Shown here: positions 46,886 through 57,834 of the stretch, piece after piece
Numbering within the stretch: position 1 is the first letter of the stretch
Layout: every line of letters begins with the position of its first letter
NCBI GenBank assembly: GCA_963744575.1
Contig: CAVUUF010000013.1
Location: 1-64,000 of the forward strand
Direction: 5' to 3'
Source: Palsa-504 sp963744575
Lineage (GTDB): Bacteria > Actinomycetota > Actinomycetes > Streptosporangiales > Streptosporangiaceae
DNA length: 64,000 nucleotides
Position numbers and translations under genes: made by a program
Notes under the pieces: generated by a model
Seen by the model: only the letters and a program-made list of their open reading frames with translations
Databases searched by the model: none
What the model was told of the DNA's origin: nothing

Positions 46886-47164
46886 CCTGATAGCCTCTCA
46901 GATCTGGACATGCGGACGCTATGCTACGTTGTCATGCCCGGTGTGATTCCGCCTCCCAGACCGCTCGCGCCACGCCGGCGGGATTGACGTGCTGGCATAA
47001 TCCGCCGTTTGCGGTCCGCGAATCCGCACACCTGGCCGCACCAATTGCCGGACTGTGGCACCCTTAATTGGTTGGCAGTGTTGGCTGTCCGGGGGAACGA
47101 CGATCCCGGGGAAGGAGCCGCCCATGGCAGCCCCCGGCGCGGTCTACGGGTGTTCGTTGTGAGC

Positions 47165-49279
47165 ATGGATACCTCTGTGCCAAGGCAGCGAGACGCCGCA
47201 GATGCCGCTCTGGTGGACATGCTGATGCTGGAGGCGCCGGTCGGCCTGGCCCTGTTCGGGCCCGACCTGCGTTTCCGCTGGGTGAATGCTGCCCTGGCGC
47301 GTTTCGGCGATGCCGCAGACGCCCCGTCCGGCTACCAGGGCCTGCTGCCGTCCGAGGCCTGGCCCGAGCCGCTCGCGTCCCGGGCCGAGGCCGCGTTGCG
47401 CGCGGTGCTGGCCGACGGCACGCGGCTTACCGAGTCCGGCTATCCCGCGATCGCGGGCGACGGCCCGGATGCCGGCCCGGCTGCCGACGGGCCCGCCGCC
47501 GGCTCCTCCGCGTCCGCCTCCTGGTTCCCGGTGCACGACGCAACCGGGCAGGTCTTCGGCGTCGGCCTGATCATGCTCGACGTGACCGGCCCGTCGGCCG
47601 AGGCCGTGGAGGCCGCCGCGGCCGAGCTCAGGCGCAGCGAGGAGCGCTACCGGTCGCTGGTCCAGGGCGGCGCCCAGGTGGTCTGGGTGACCGGTCCTGA
47701 CGGCGAGATGAAGGAAGACTCGCCGGAGTGGCGCTGGATCACCGGGCAGGCGGCGGAGCAGTTCACCGGGTCCGGCTGGCTGGAGTCGGTCCACCCGGAG
47801 GACCGGGAGCGGGTCGAGCGCGACTGGCGCGAGTGCGTCCGGACCGGCAAGATCTTCGACGACCGCTACCGGATCCGCACCAAGGCCGGGTCCTACCGGC
47901 ACTACGACGTGCGCGCGGTGCCGATCGAACGGGACGGCAAGATCGTCGAGTGGGTCGGGGCCAGCACCGACGTGACCAACCAGCGCGAGGCCGAAGAGAT
48001 GCGCGGCCGGCTGACCGAGCAGCTGTCCGCGGCGGCGCTGCGCACCGCGCGGCTGCAGCAGGCCACCTCCATGCTGGCCGAGGCGCTCACCGTAGAGGAG
48101 GTGGTCCAGGTCATCACCGAGGTGGGCCGGACCGCGATCGGCGCGCTGCGTTCGGCGGTCGCGCTGCTCGAGGGTGACGGCGCGCGGCTGCGGGTGGTCA
48201 ACGACGACCTGCGCAACGCCCCGGACTCGGCGGGCGGCGAGCTGACGCTGGCGTCCCCGAGCGTGATGACCAAGGCCATCGCCACCCGGCGTCCGGTGCT
48301 GATCGAGGACCCGGAGGACCTGCGCAGGCAATTCGAGGGCGAGCTGGAGATCGACCCGGAGCGGGTCGCCGCCTCGGATGAGCGCTCCTGGGTCGGCCTG
48401 GCGCTGCTGACCGCGGGCGCGCCGCTGGGCGCGCTGCGGTTCTCGTTCACCCGGCCGCGGAAGATCACCGAGGAGGAGCGGGTCTTCCTGGAGGCGCTGG
48501 CCGGCCAGTGCTCGCTCGCGGTCGAGCGGGCCGGCCTGTACGAGCGAGAGCACACCACGGCCGAGACGCTGCAGCGCAGCCTGCTGCCGGACCGGCTGCC
48601 CAGCGTGCCCGGGCTGATCCTGGGGGCCATGTACCGGCCGGTGACCAAGAACATGGAGATCGGCGGCGACTGGTACGACGCGTTCCGGCTGGCCGACCAG
48701 CGGCTCGCGGTGGCGGTCGGCGACGTGATGGGCAAGGGGCTGACCGCGGCGGCCGGCATGGGCCGGGTCCGCAACGCGCTGCGCGCGCTGGCGCTGACCG
48801 ACCCGCGCCCGGCGGCGGTGCTCGGCGGCCTGGACCGCCTGTTCACCGCGACCGAAGAGGAGGAACAGGTCACCACGGTGGCCTACCTGGTGATCGACCC
48901 GGCGACGGGGGACGGCGTGCTCGGGAATGCGGGCCACCTGCCGGCCCTTGTCCTTGAGGCAGGTTGCGCGCCGCGGTTCGATCAGGTGGAGGCGGGAACG
49001 CCGCTGGGCTGGGCCAGCCCGAGGAAACAGCACGCGTTCAACCTGCGCCCCGGTAGCACCGCGGTTTTTTATTCTGACGGCCTGGTAGAGAACAGGAATC
49101 GTGGTCTGGACACGGGTCTGGAGGAACTGGCCGCCGTGGCGGCACGGGCCGATGGGGAGCTGCTGGCTCGTCCGGAACGGCTGCTCGAGTACCTCGTGGA
49201 ACGTATGCTCGCTGGTCACGAGCAGGACGACGACGTCACGGTGCTGGTCATGCACGTGCCGGCGGGCGGTCCGCGATGA
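47165..49279 (+). CDS. PAS/GAF/PP2C (SpoIIE-type) serine phosphatase
   Basis: A 704-residue signalling phosphatase with a first PAS-like domain at about 20-140 (APVGLALFGPDLRFRWVN), a second PAS at about 155-285 (RYRSLVQGGAQVVWVTGPDGE, DDRYRIRTKAGSYRHYDV), a GAF domain at about 300-470 and a SpoIIE/PP2C domain at about 480-700 (EIGGDWYDAF, VGDVMGKGL, GNAGHLPALVLE, FYSDGLVENR, QDDDVTVLVM). Metal-binding Asp are in GGDWYD and GDVMGKG. Such proteins dephosphorylate anti-anti-sigma factors; no STAS or anti-sigma gene is adjacent. Start: ATG 47165 opens the conserved region but lacks a clear ribosome site; GTG 47159 is an alternative. Confidence 0.9.
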   Translation: MDTSVPRQRDAADAALVDMLMLEAPVGLALFGPDLRFRWVNAALARFGDAADAPSGYQGLLPSEAWPEPLASRAEAALRAVLADGTRLTESGYPAIAGDGPDAGPAADGPAAGSSASASWFPVHDATGQVFGVGLIMLDVTGPSAEAVEAAAAELRRSEERYRSLVQGGAQVVWVTGPDGEMKEDSPEWRWITGQAAEQFTGSGWLESVHPEDRERVERDWRECVRTGKIFDDRYRIRTKAGSYRHYDVRAVPIERDGKIVEWVGASTDVTNQREAEEMRGRLTEQLSAAALRTARLQQATSMLAEALTVEEVVQVITEVGRTAIGALRSAVALLEGDGARLRVVNDDLRNAPDSAGGELTLASPSVMTKAIATRRPVLIEDPEDLRRQFEGELEIDPERVAASDERSWVGLALLTAGAPLGALRFSFTRPRKITEEERVFLEALAGQCSLAVERAGLYEREHTTAETLQRSLLPDRLPSVPGLILGAMYRPVTKNMEIGGDWYDAFRLADQRLAVAVGDVMGKGLTAAAGMGRVRNALRALALTDPRPAAVLGGLDRLFTATEEEEQVTTVAYLVIDPATGDGVLGNAGHLPALVLEAGCAPRFDQVEAGTPLGWASPRKQHAFNLRPGSTAVFYSDGLVENRNRGLDTGLEELAAVAARADGELLARPERLLEYLVERMLAGHEQDDDVTVLVMHVPAGGPR

Positions 49280-49397
49280 GGATGGCCCGGGCGGACGCGT
49301 ACAAGTCACTCCCGGCCGCAGCCTATGGTGATGAGTGGGAGGCAGGCGGGTTGAATCAGTCCCTAGTGGCATCTACCTTGCGAAGGAAGGGGTGACC

Positions 49398-50963
<1,566 letters not shown>

Positions 50964-51024
50964 CTCCGTCCCGTATACCTGGACGAGCCCCGTCCCGCGG
51001 GCTCGGTCCCGGCTCCGCGCCCGC

Positions 51025-51094
51025 CGGCGAACAGCATCGTTGTCACATTGATGTCGCCCCGGCAGCATCGCTGCCACATCGATGCTGTTCGCCG
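51025..51094. repeat. Long inverted repeat after rpoD
   Basis: Perfect 15-bp arms at 51025-51039 and 51080-51094 enclose 40 nt that itself contains the hairpin GGCAGC-ATC-GCTGCC (51061-51075). Beyond it, CCGCCCGGGCGGG palindromes lie at 51223 and 51248, 25 bp apart. The 330-bp gap 50964-51294 has no gene; these structures are probably rpoD terminators. Confidence 0.65.
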
Positions 51095-51294
51095 CGGCCA
51101 TCCAGGGCCACGTGGCAGTCACCGACGGCCCGGGGACGCTGCGGTAAAGGGTAAATTGCCTCACATCTACCACACGAGTCCCGCCCGTAGCTATATTCAC
51201 GGACCAGCCTCGCTAGGCGAAGCCGCCCGGGCGGGCCCGGCCGTACCCCGCCCGGGCGGGACTCGCCGTACCCCGCTGCGCCGTTTCCGGGCAT

Positions 51295-51331
51295 AAAAAA
51301 GGCCGACGCCAATGACCGAACTGGCGCCGGC
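51295..51331 (-). terminator. Intrinsic terminator of the DUF7455 gene
   Basis: Reading the minus strand: GCCGGCGCCA, a 10-nt loop, TGGCGTCGGC (10 bp with one G-T pair), then six T. It follows the stop codon at 51362 by 30 bases. The best intrinsic terminator of the window. Confidence 0.85.
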
Positions 51332-51361
51332 GTCCTTGCCGGTCTGGCTGTTCCCGCTGAA

Positions 51362-51574
51362 TTACTGCGGCGGCGGCTCAGACAGGCGGTTGCTCTCGTC
51401 CTGTATGTCGACGGCGACCTTGGCCAGAGCCGCGGCGTGCTCGCGGCCGTGGTGCGCGCAGAAAAGCAGCTCTCCTGAGTTAGCGAGCAGCACGCGAACA
51501 TACGCCTGGGCGCCGCAACGATCGCAGACGTCCAGCGCGGTCAGCGGCTTGGTGGGGGCTAGTGCTCCAGTCAA
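51362..51574 (-). CDS. DUF7455-type small zinc-ribbon-like protein
   Basis: A 70-residue protein highly typical of actinobacteria between rpoD and parE. It has CDRCGAQAYVRV near the start and ELLFCAHHGREH in the middle: a CxxC...CxxH set able to bind one zinc. The C-terminal 20 residues form a helix (VAVDIQDESNRLSEP). Function unknown. A clean intrinsic terminator follows. Confidence 0.88.
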   Translation of the reverse strand: MTGALAPTKPLTALDVCDRCGAQAYVRVLLANSGELLFCAHHGREHAAALAKVAVDIQDESNRLSEPPPQ

Positions 51575-51957
51575 CGTCGCCTTCCTTCGCGTCGTGCCTC
51601 CGGCATCCGTATCCGGATGGCTTCTGTTTCCTGCCCTTACAGCTCAGCACAACACATACCCAGGCGTCAGCGTTCCCCACGCCGGGTGGTGTACGCCACA
51701 AGCGAAACCACCGCAGGCCGAGCGTGGTCGCAACTGCCGCCAGTTGCCGCGGTGCCTGTGAACCGCCTAGCGGCGGCACACAGGCACCGTGTGTTTCCGG
51801 CCGGAGATGTACCCAGATTCCCGTCGGTTGATGCCTTCATCATGGTCAGTCCGCGATTACCGGCCGGCCTGCCGCGTGGCTTGCCACGGATAGCCGGCCG
51901 GGAACGCTACTATGTTCGATGAGGCCCGTGCGGGCCAGGGAAGGAGGCCGGCCGCTC
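51575..51957. other. Divergent interval before parE with large hairpin
   Basis: No gene seen. GGTGCCTGTG (51751-51760) pairs with CACAGGCACC (51779-51788), with an inner CCGC/GCGG stem: a long bipartite hairpin. TACTAT (51908-51913) is a possible -10 for parE. Promoters of both the DUF7455 gene and parE must be here. Confidence 0.4.
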
Positions 51958-54093
51958 GTGCCCACCCTCACCGCTGCTCCCCGGACTCGATCGACGGCGG
52001 CCCCGGCCGCCGCTGACGCCTACACCGCCAGGCACCTGTCGGTCCTGGAGGGCCTGGAGGCGGTCCGCAAGCGCCCCGGCATGTACATCGGGTCGACCGA
52101 CAGCCGCGGGCTGCAGCACTGCCTGGGCGAGATCTTCGACAACGCCGTGGACGAGGCGCTGGCCGGGCACTGCACCGGGATCGAGGTGACGCTGCACGCG
52201 GACGGTTCGGCCGAGGTCAGGGACAACGGCCGCGGCATCCCGGTCGACGTGGAGCGCAAGACCAGGCTCACCGGCGTGGAACTGGTGATGACCAGGCTGC
52301 ACGCGGGCGGCAAGTTCGGCGGCGGCTCGTACACCGCCTCCGGCGGGCTGCACGGCGTCGGCGCCTCGGTCGTCAACGCGCTGGCCGCGCGGCTGGACAT
52401 CGAGGTGGACCGGGAGGGGCACACCTGGGCGGCCAGCTTCCGCCGCGGCGTCACCGGCGAGTTCGCCGGGCCGGGGCCGGACGCGGACTTCGCCAGGAAA
52501 TCAGGGCTGCGCCAGCTCAGCAAGATCACCCGGCGGGTCACCGGGACCCGGATCAGGTTCTGGCCGGACCGGCAGGTGTTCACCAAGGACGCCGGGTTCA
52601 GTTTCGACGCGCTCACCGAGCGGGCCAGGCAGACCGCCTACCTGGTGCCCGGCCTGACCATCAGCATCCGCGAGGAGCCCCCGGCGAACGCCGACGGCGA
52701 CCAGGCCGAGCCGGAGCGGGTCAAGCAGGCGGCGTTCCGCTTCGACGGCGGCATCAGCGAGTTCTGCGCCCATCTCGGCTCCGGCGAACCGGTCACCGAG
52801 GTGCTGCGGCTGACCGGTTCGGGCCACTTCACCGAGACCGTCCCGGTGCTCGATGACCGGGGGCACATGACCCCGACCGACGTCGAGCGCGAACTCCAGG
52901 TCGACGTGGCGCTGCAGTGGGGGAGCGGCTACGACGGCGTGGTCCGCTCGTTCGTGAACGTCATCGCCACCCCGCACGGCGGCACCCACGTCGCCGGCTT
53001 CGAGCGGGCCATGGTCCGCACGCTGAACGATCAGCTCAGGGCGGCCCGGCTGCTGAAGAACGGCGACGAGCCGGTGACCAAGGAAGACGTGCTCGAGGGC
53101 CTGGTCGCGATCGTGTCGGTGCGGCTGCCCGAACCCCAGTTCGAAGGACAGACCAAGGAGGTGCTCGGCACCCCGGCCGCCGCCAAGATCGTCGCGCAGG
53201 TCATCACCTCTCAGCTCGGCGCCTACTTCGAGACCCCGCCCCGCGGCGCCAAGCAGCAGGCCCGCGCGGCACTGGAGAAGGTGGTCTCGGCGGCCAAGGC
53301 GCGCATCGCCGCCCGCGAGCACCGCGACAACCAGCGGCGCAAGTCGGCGCTGGCCAGCTCGTCGCTGCCGGCCAAGCTGGTCGACTGCCGGTCCACCGAC
53401 GACCGCAGCGAGCTGTTCATCGTCGAGGGGGACTCCGCGCTCGGCACCGCGAAGCTGGCCAGGGACTCGGAGTTCCAGGCGCTGCTGCCGATCCGCGGGA
53501 AGATCCTCAACGTGCAGAAGGCGTCGCTGGCGGACATGCTCAAGAACGCCGAGTGCGCCGCGGTCATCCAGGTGATCGGCGCGGGCTCGGGCAACTCGTT
53601 TGACCTGGACTCCGCCCGATATCAGCGGGTCATTTTCCTTGCTGACGCCGATGTGGACGGCGCTCACATCCGCACTCTGCTGCTCACGTTGTTCCACCGG
53701 TACCTGCGGCCCATGCTCAAGGCCGGCCGGGTCTTCACCGGGGTCCCGCCGCTGCACCGGATCGAGCTGACGAGCACGCGCAAGGGCCAGGACAAGTACC
53801 GGTATACGTACTCCGACGCGGAGCTGAACCGGACGCTGCTCGAGCTCGAGCGGCGGGGTCAGCGGTGGAAGGAGCCCATCCAGCGGTACAAGGGACTGGG
53901 CGAGATGGACGCGTCGCAGCTCGCCGAGACCACCATGGACCCCAGGCACCGTACTTTGCGCCGGATCAGGATCGAGGACGCGGCCACCGCGGCGGACATA
54001 TTCAACCTGCTGATGGGGACCGAGGTGGCCCCGCGCCGCGACTTCATCGCCAGCGGCGCCGCCGAGCTCGACCCCTCCCGCATCGACACCTGA
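51958..54093 (+). CDS. parE: DNA topoisomerase IV subunit B
   Basis: A 711-residue type IIA topoisomerase ATPase subunit. The GHKL ATPase motifs are EIFDNAVDEALAG, DNGRGIPVDV and GLHGVGASVVNAL. The TOPRIM region has FIVEGDSALGTAKLARDSEFQALLPIRGKI in outline, with the ParE-type Ala-Leu-Gly-Thr instead of GyrB's Ala-Gly-Gly-Ser, followed by LADADVDGAHIRTLLL. Start GTG 51958 follows AAGGAGG by ten bases. It separates replicated chromosomes with ParC, encoded convergently; the two meet tail to tail near 54.1 kb. Confidence 0.95.
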   Translation: MPTLTAAPRTRSTAAPAAADAYTARHLSVLEGLEAVRKRPGMYIGSTDSRGLQHCLGEIFDNAVDEALAGHCTGIEVTLHADGSAEVRDNGRGIPVDVERKTRLTGVELVMTRLHAGGKFGGGSYTASGGLHGVGASVVNALAARLDIEVDREGHTWAASFRRGVTGEFAGPGPDADFARKSGLRQLSKITRRVTGTRIRFWPDRQVFTKDAGFSFDALTERARQTAYLVPGLTISIREEPPANADGDQAEPERVKQAAFRFDGGISEFCAHLGSGEPVTEVLRLTGSGHFTETVPVLDDRGHMTPTDVERELQVDVALQWGSGYDGVVRSFVNVIATPHGGTHVAGFERAMVRTLNDQLRAARLLKNGDEPVTKEDVLEGLVAIVSVRLPEPQFEGQTKEVLGTPAAAKIVAQVITSQLGAYFETPPRGAKQQARAALEKVVSAAKARIAAREHRDNQRRKSALASSSLPAKLVDCRSTDDRSELFIVEGDSALGTAKLARDSEFQALLPIRGKILNVQKASLADMLKNAECAAVIQVIGAGSGNSFDLDSARYQRVIFLADADVDGAHIRTLLLTLFHRYLRPMLKAGRVFTGVPPLHRIELTSTRKGQDKYRYTYSDAELNRTLLELERRGQRWKEPIQRYKGLGEMDASQLAETTMDPRHRTLRRIRIEDAATAADIFNLLMGTEVAPRRDFIASGAAELDPSRIDT

Positions 54094-56644
54094 GGAACGC
54101 CGACACTTTTAGGCCACCCGCACCGAACCTCCCAGGACGGCCAGTTGCCGCGATAGCGCCACGCCCGAGCCGTCCCGCTTCCCCACCGGGTCGGGTAGCC
54201 CGACCGGCGCGCCCGAATCGCTGGCACCCACCGCCGGAGCCCGGCCCGGCCCACGCCATGACCAGCATGTCCTCGCCCTTGAGGAACCGGTGGCAGCGCA
54301 CGCCGCCGGTGGCCCGGCCCTTGCCGGGGAACTCGTGCAGCGGGGTGACCTTCACGCTGCCGGCCCGTGCGCCGGGCAGGGCGCCCGCGCTGCCCGCCAC
54401 GGTGACCACGACCGCGGGGGAGTAGGTCCCCGGCGGCCCCAACGGGGTCCCCGAAGCCGCCGACGCGGATGCCGCGCCGAACCACACCACGGACGCGCCC
54501 GAAGACAGCCGGACGCCGGCCATCCCGCCGGCCGCCCGGCCCTGCGGGCGGACCGACGCGGCCGCGAACCGCAGCAGCTGAGCGTCCGAGGTGATGAACA
54601 CCAGCTCATCGGACTCGGCGGAGAGCTGCACCGCGCCGACCACCCGGTCACCGCCCCGCAACGAGATCAGCTCGAACTCGTCCCGGTTCTGCGGGTAGTC
54701 CGGCAGCACCCGCTTGACCACGCCCTCCGCGGTCGCCAGGACCACACCAGCACCAAGAAAACCATCAACCGAGCACAGCCCCACCACCGTCTCACCGGGC
54801 GAGAACGAAGCAAACTCGCTGACCGGCGTCCCGCCCGCCAGCGACACGGCGCCCGCGCCGGGCGCCAAACTCGGCAAGCAGAGCGCGGGCAGCTCGAGCA
54901 CGTTGAGCTTGACCAGCCGCCCCGCCGACGTCACCAGCCCCACCGTCCCCCGGGTGGTGGCGCGCACCGCGGAGACCACGACATCGTGGGCCGCGCGGGA
55001 AGCCTCCGGCGGGGGCGGGACCAGCACCCGTTCGGCCGAATTCCCCGCAGGAGCCCTGGCCACCAGGCCGGACCCGGACATCAGCAGTACGCACGGCTCG
55101 TCGGCCACCTCGAGCGGGACCGCGGCCACAGCAGCGGAGCCCTCCAGCAGCACCGTGCGCCGCGGCGTGCCGAACCTCTTGGCCACCTCGGCCAGCTCCC
55201 CGTTGACGACCTCGCGCAGCCGGGCGTCCGACTCGAGAATAGACGTCAAAGCCGCGATCTCGGACCGCAGCTCGTCCTGCTCGCGCTCGAGCTCGAGCCG
55301 GTCGTAACGGGTCAGCCGGCGCAGCGGCGTGTCCAGGATGTACTGCGCCTGGATCTCGGACAGGTCGAACACCGTCATCAGCCGCTCCCGGGCCGACGCC
55401 GTGTCGTCGGAGGACCGGATGACGGCGATGACCTCGTCGATGTTGAGCAGGGCCACCATCAGGCCCTCCACCAGGTGCAGCCGCTCGGAGCGCTTGCGCC
55501 GCCGGTACTGGGTCCGCCGCCTGGTCACCTCGAGCCGGTGCGCGACGAAGATCTCCAGCAGCTCGCGCAGCCCGAGCACCCGCGGCTGCCCGTCGACCAG
55601 GGCGACGTTGTTGATGCCGAACGTCTCCTCCATCGGCGTCAGCCGGTACAGTTCGGCCAGCACCGCGTCCGGGTTGAAGCCGCTGCGGGTCTCGATCACC
55701 AGGTGCAGGCCCCGGTTCCGGTCGGTGAGGTCTTTCAGGTCGGCGATGCCGTTCAGCTTCTTGGCCTGGACCAGGTCCTTGATCCGGGCCATGACCTTCT
55801 CCGGGCCGACGCCGTACGGCAGCTCGGTAACCACGATGCCGGTGCGGCGGGGGGTCAGCTGCTCCACCACCGCCGTCGCCCGGGTGCGGAAGATGCCGCG
55901 GCCGGTCTCGTACGCCTCCCTGATCCCCTCGAGCCCCACGATCCGGCCCCCGGTCGGCAGGTCAGGGCCTGGAACGAAGCGCATCAGGGCATCCAGGGAC
56001 GCGTCGGGGTGCCGCAGAAGATGCCGCACCGCCGCCGCCACCTCGCCCAGGTTGTGCGGCGCCATGTTGGTGGCCATTCCGACCGCGATCCCGGAGGCCC
56101 CGTTGACCAGCAGGTTCGGGATGCCGGCGGGCAGCACGTCCGGCTGCTGCTCGCTGCCGTCGTAGTTCGGGATGAAGTCGACCGTCTCCTCGTCGATGGA
56201 GGCGACCATCTCCATCGCGGCCGCGGTCAGCCGCGCCTCGGTGTAGCGCATCGCCGCGGGATCGTCGTCCCCGCCCAGGCTGCCGAAGTTCCCGTGCCCG
56301 TCCACCAGCGGCAGCCGCATCGCCCACGGCTGGGCCATCCGGGCCAGCGCGTCGTAGATGGCCGAGTCGCCGTGCGGGTGCAGCCGGCCCATCACCTCGC
56401 CGACGACGCGGGCGCACTTCACGTGCGGACGGTCCGGGCGCAGGCCCATCTCGTTCATCTGGTACAGGATCCGGCGCTGCACCGGCTTAAGGCCGTCCCG
56501 CGCGTCCGGCAGCGCCCGGGAGTAGATGACGCTGTAGGCGTATTCGAGGTAGCTGCCGCGCATCTCCTCGGTGACGTCGATGTCGACGATATTTTCTTCG
56601 AAATCCTCCGGGGGCGCGGTCGAACCGCCTCGTCGTCCTGCCAT
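54044..56644 (-). CDS. parC: DNA topoisomerase IV subunit A, C-terminal frameshift
   Basis: The breakage-rejoining subunit: YAYSVIYSRALPDARDGLKPVQRRILY, GEVMGRLHPHGDSAIYDA and active-site Tyr in AMRYTEARLT, all here only in outline. Residues about 500-830 form the DNA-wrapping beta-pinwheel. As read, the chain is 866 residues, ends in an Arg/Gly-rich tail and overlaps parE by 50 bp. The other frame from 54240 reads APAVGASDSGAPVGLPDPVGK..., ends GGSVRVA and stops at 54109, the normal ParC tail. One extra base in the C-run 54240-54242 (plus strand) explains this. Start ATG 56644. Confidence 0.92.
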   Translation of the reverse strand: MAGRRGGSTAPPEDFEENIVDIDVTEEMRGSYLEYAYSVIYSRALPDARDGLKPVQRRILYQMNEMGLRPDRPHVKCARVVGEVMGRLHPHGDSAIYDALARMAQPWAMRLPLVDGHGNFGSLGGDDDPAAMRYTEARLTAAAMEMVASIDEETVDFIPNYDGSEQQPDVLPAGIPNLLVNGASGIAVGMATNMAPHNLGEVAAAVRHLLRHPDASLDALMRFVPGPDLPTGGRIVGLEGIREAYETGRGIFRTRATAVVEQLTPRRTGIVVTELPYGVGPEKVMARIKDLVQAKKLNGIADLKDLTDRNRGLHLVIETRSGFNPDAVLAELYRLTPMEETFGINNVALVDGQPRVLGLRELLEIFVAHRLEVTRRRTQYRRRKRSERLHLVEGLMVALLNIDEVIAVIRSSDDTASARERLMTVFDLSEIQAQYILDTPLRRLTRYDRLELEREQDELRSEIAALTSILESDARLREVVNGELAEVAKRFGTPRRTVLLEGSAAVAAVPLEVADEPCVLLMSGSGLVARAPAGNSAERVLVPPPPEASRAAHDVVVSAVRATTRGTVGLVTSAGRLVKLNVLELPALCLPSLAPGAGAVSLAGGTPVSEFASFSPGETVVGLCSVDGFLGAGVVLATAEGVVKRVLPDYPQNRDEFELISLRGGDRVVGAVQLSAESDELVFITSDAQLLRFAAASVRPQGRAAGGMAGVRLSSGASVVWFGAASASAASGTPLGPPGTYSPAVVVTVAGSAGALPGARAGSVKVTPLHEFPGKGRATGGVRCHRFLKGEDMLVMAWAGPGSGGGCQRFGRAGRATRPGGEAGRLGRGAIAATGRPGRFGAGGLKVSAFLRCRCGRGRARRRRWR

Positions 56645-56691
56645 ACGAACATTCTGCCCCCTCCCGCCGACATCCGGAGCCAACGGCGCGG

Positions 56692-56754
56692 TTACGTGAC
56701 CGAGAAGCCGCCGTCCACGTACAGCGTCTGCCCGGTAACGTAGAGGTCCTCGAG
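56692..56754 (-). pseudogene. C-terminal stub of a short-chain dehydrogenase
   Basis: The minus strand reads EDLYVTGQTLYVDGGFSVT and stop at 56692-56694. This is the near-invariant C-terminus of SDR enzymes (ITGQTLYVDGG). Nothing upstream in any frame continues the gene: the PfkB gene stop is only 22 bases away. It is a 20-codon remainder left by a deletion between parC and the kinase gene. Confidence 0.75.
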
Positions 56755-56775
56755 AGAACCCGTCACGCAGCGCCT

Positions 56776-57666
56776 TTACAACACCGGGCGCGCGCCGATG
56801 AGGCCCAGCGCGTGCGCGGCCAGCCGGCTGCCGCCGGCCAGCGCCTCGCCCGGCGGCTTCTTGTCCAGCCACGCGGGCAGGAAGCCGGCGGTGAACGCGT
56901 CCCCGGCGCCGGTGCCGTCCATTACCCGGTCGATGGGCGGGGCGGGCGCCCGCACCGGCGGCCGCCCGTTGGCGTAGAACAGCGCGCCGTCGGCGCCGAG
57001 CTTGACCACGACGTGCGGGTACCAGGCGGTCAGCACCCGGGCCGCCTGCTCCGGGTCCTCCCGGCCGGTCAGCACCCTGGCCTGCGCGGCGTTGACGAAC
57101 AGCAGCACGGCCCCGGCGGAAAGCTCAAGGAACGGCTCGGCGCCCACCCGCTCCAGCGGGGCGGCCGACGCCGCGTCCACCGACGCGGTCATGTTCGTCC
57201 GGCGCGCGTAGTCGATGGCCGCCAGGCCGGCCGCCCGGGCTCCCTCCGACAGCAGCGTGTAGCCCGAAACATGCAGGTGCGCGCCCGGCACGAACAGGTC
57301 GTGCGGCAGGTCGTCGGGGGAAAGCGCCGCGTTCGCGCCCGGGTCGGAGAGCATGGTCCGCTCGCCTTTGTGGGTGACCATCACCACGCAGGTACCGGTG
57401 GGCCGCTCCGGGTCCATCACCAGCCGGGCGTCGACGCCGTAGCCCATCAGCTCCATGTCGCGGTTGCGCCCCGCGATGTCCGCCCCCCGCCGTCCCACGA
57501 ACGCCACGTCCCCGCCGTCCGCCGCCATCCAGGCGGCGATGTTGGCGCCGGAACCGCCGCCGTGCATGGTCACGCTCGCGGGCGTGTCGCTGCCGCGGGC
57601 GAGGGGCAGCGCAGCGTGGGCGACCGCGTCGGTCATCAGGTCGCCGATTACCACCACGCGCGCCAT
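56776..57666 (-). CDS. PfkB-family carbohydrate kinase
   Basis: A 296-residue ribokinase-type sugar kinase. The N-terminal PfkB signature is GGSGANIAAWMA; the C-terminal one is VMDGTGAGDAFTAGFL with the catalytic Asp in GAGDAF and the anion hole GTGAGD. Family members phosphorylate sugars or nucleosides; closest in pattern to ribokinase/adenosine-kinase-like proteins. ATG 57666 is preferred over GTG 57678, as GAGGTG is eight bases upstream. A deletion has removed most of an SDR gene from its downstream side, which may once have been its operon partner. Confidence 0.88.
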   Translation of the reverse strand: MARVVVIGDLMTDAVAHAALPLARGSDTPASVTMHGGGSGANIAAWMAADGGDVAFVGRRGADIAGRNRDMELMGYGVDARLVMDPERPTGTCVVMVTHKGERTMLSDPGANAALSPDDLPHDLFVPGAHLHVSGYTLLSEGARAAGLAAIDYARRTNMTASVDAASAAPLERVGAEPFLELSAGAVLLFVNAAQARVLTGREDPEQAARVLTAWYPHVVVKLGADGALFYANGRPPVRAPAPPIDRVMDGTGAGDAFTAGFLPAWLDKKPPGEALAGGSRLAAHALGLIGARPVL

Positions 57667-57814
57667 AGTCGTCATCACCTCATCGTCCCGCCCGCAGGTG
57701 TTACCACGTTAGCGGCGATTATGCATAACTGGCCAGCGTGCGAGTAGACATCACTTCCCGATGCCTGTGTAACACGCAAGGCAGGTGAAGATTGTCACCG
57801 GACTGTTATCCAGC

Positions 57815-57830
57815 GCGGTTCGCGAACCGC
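57815..57830. repeat. Perfect 16-bp palindrome downstream of cobU-like gene
   Basis: GCGGTTCGCGAACCGC lies five bases after the stop of the cobU-like gene (57835). It could be a terminator stem with no loop or a protein-binding site. Confidence 0.45.
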
Positions 57831-57834
57831 CCCG

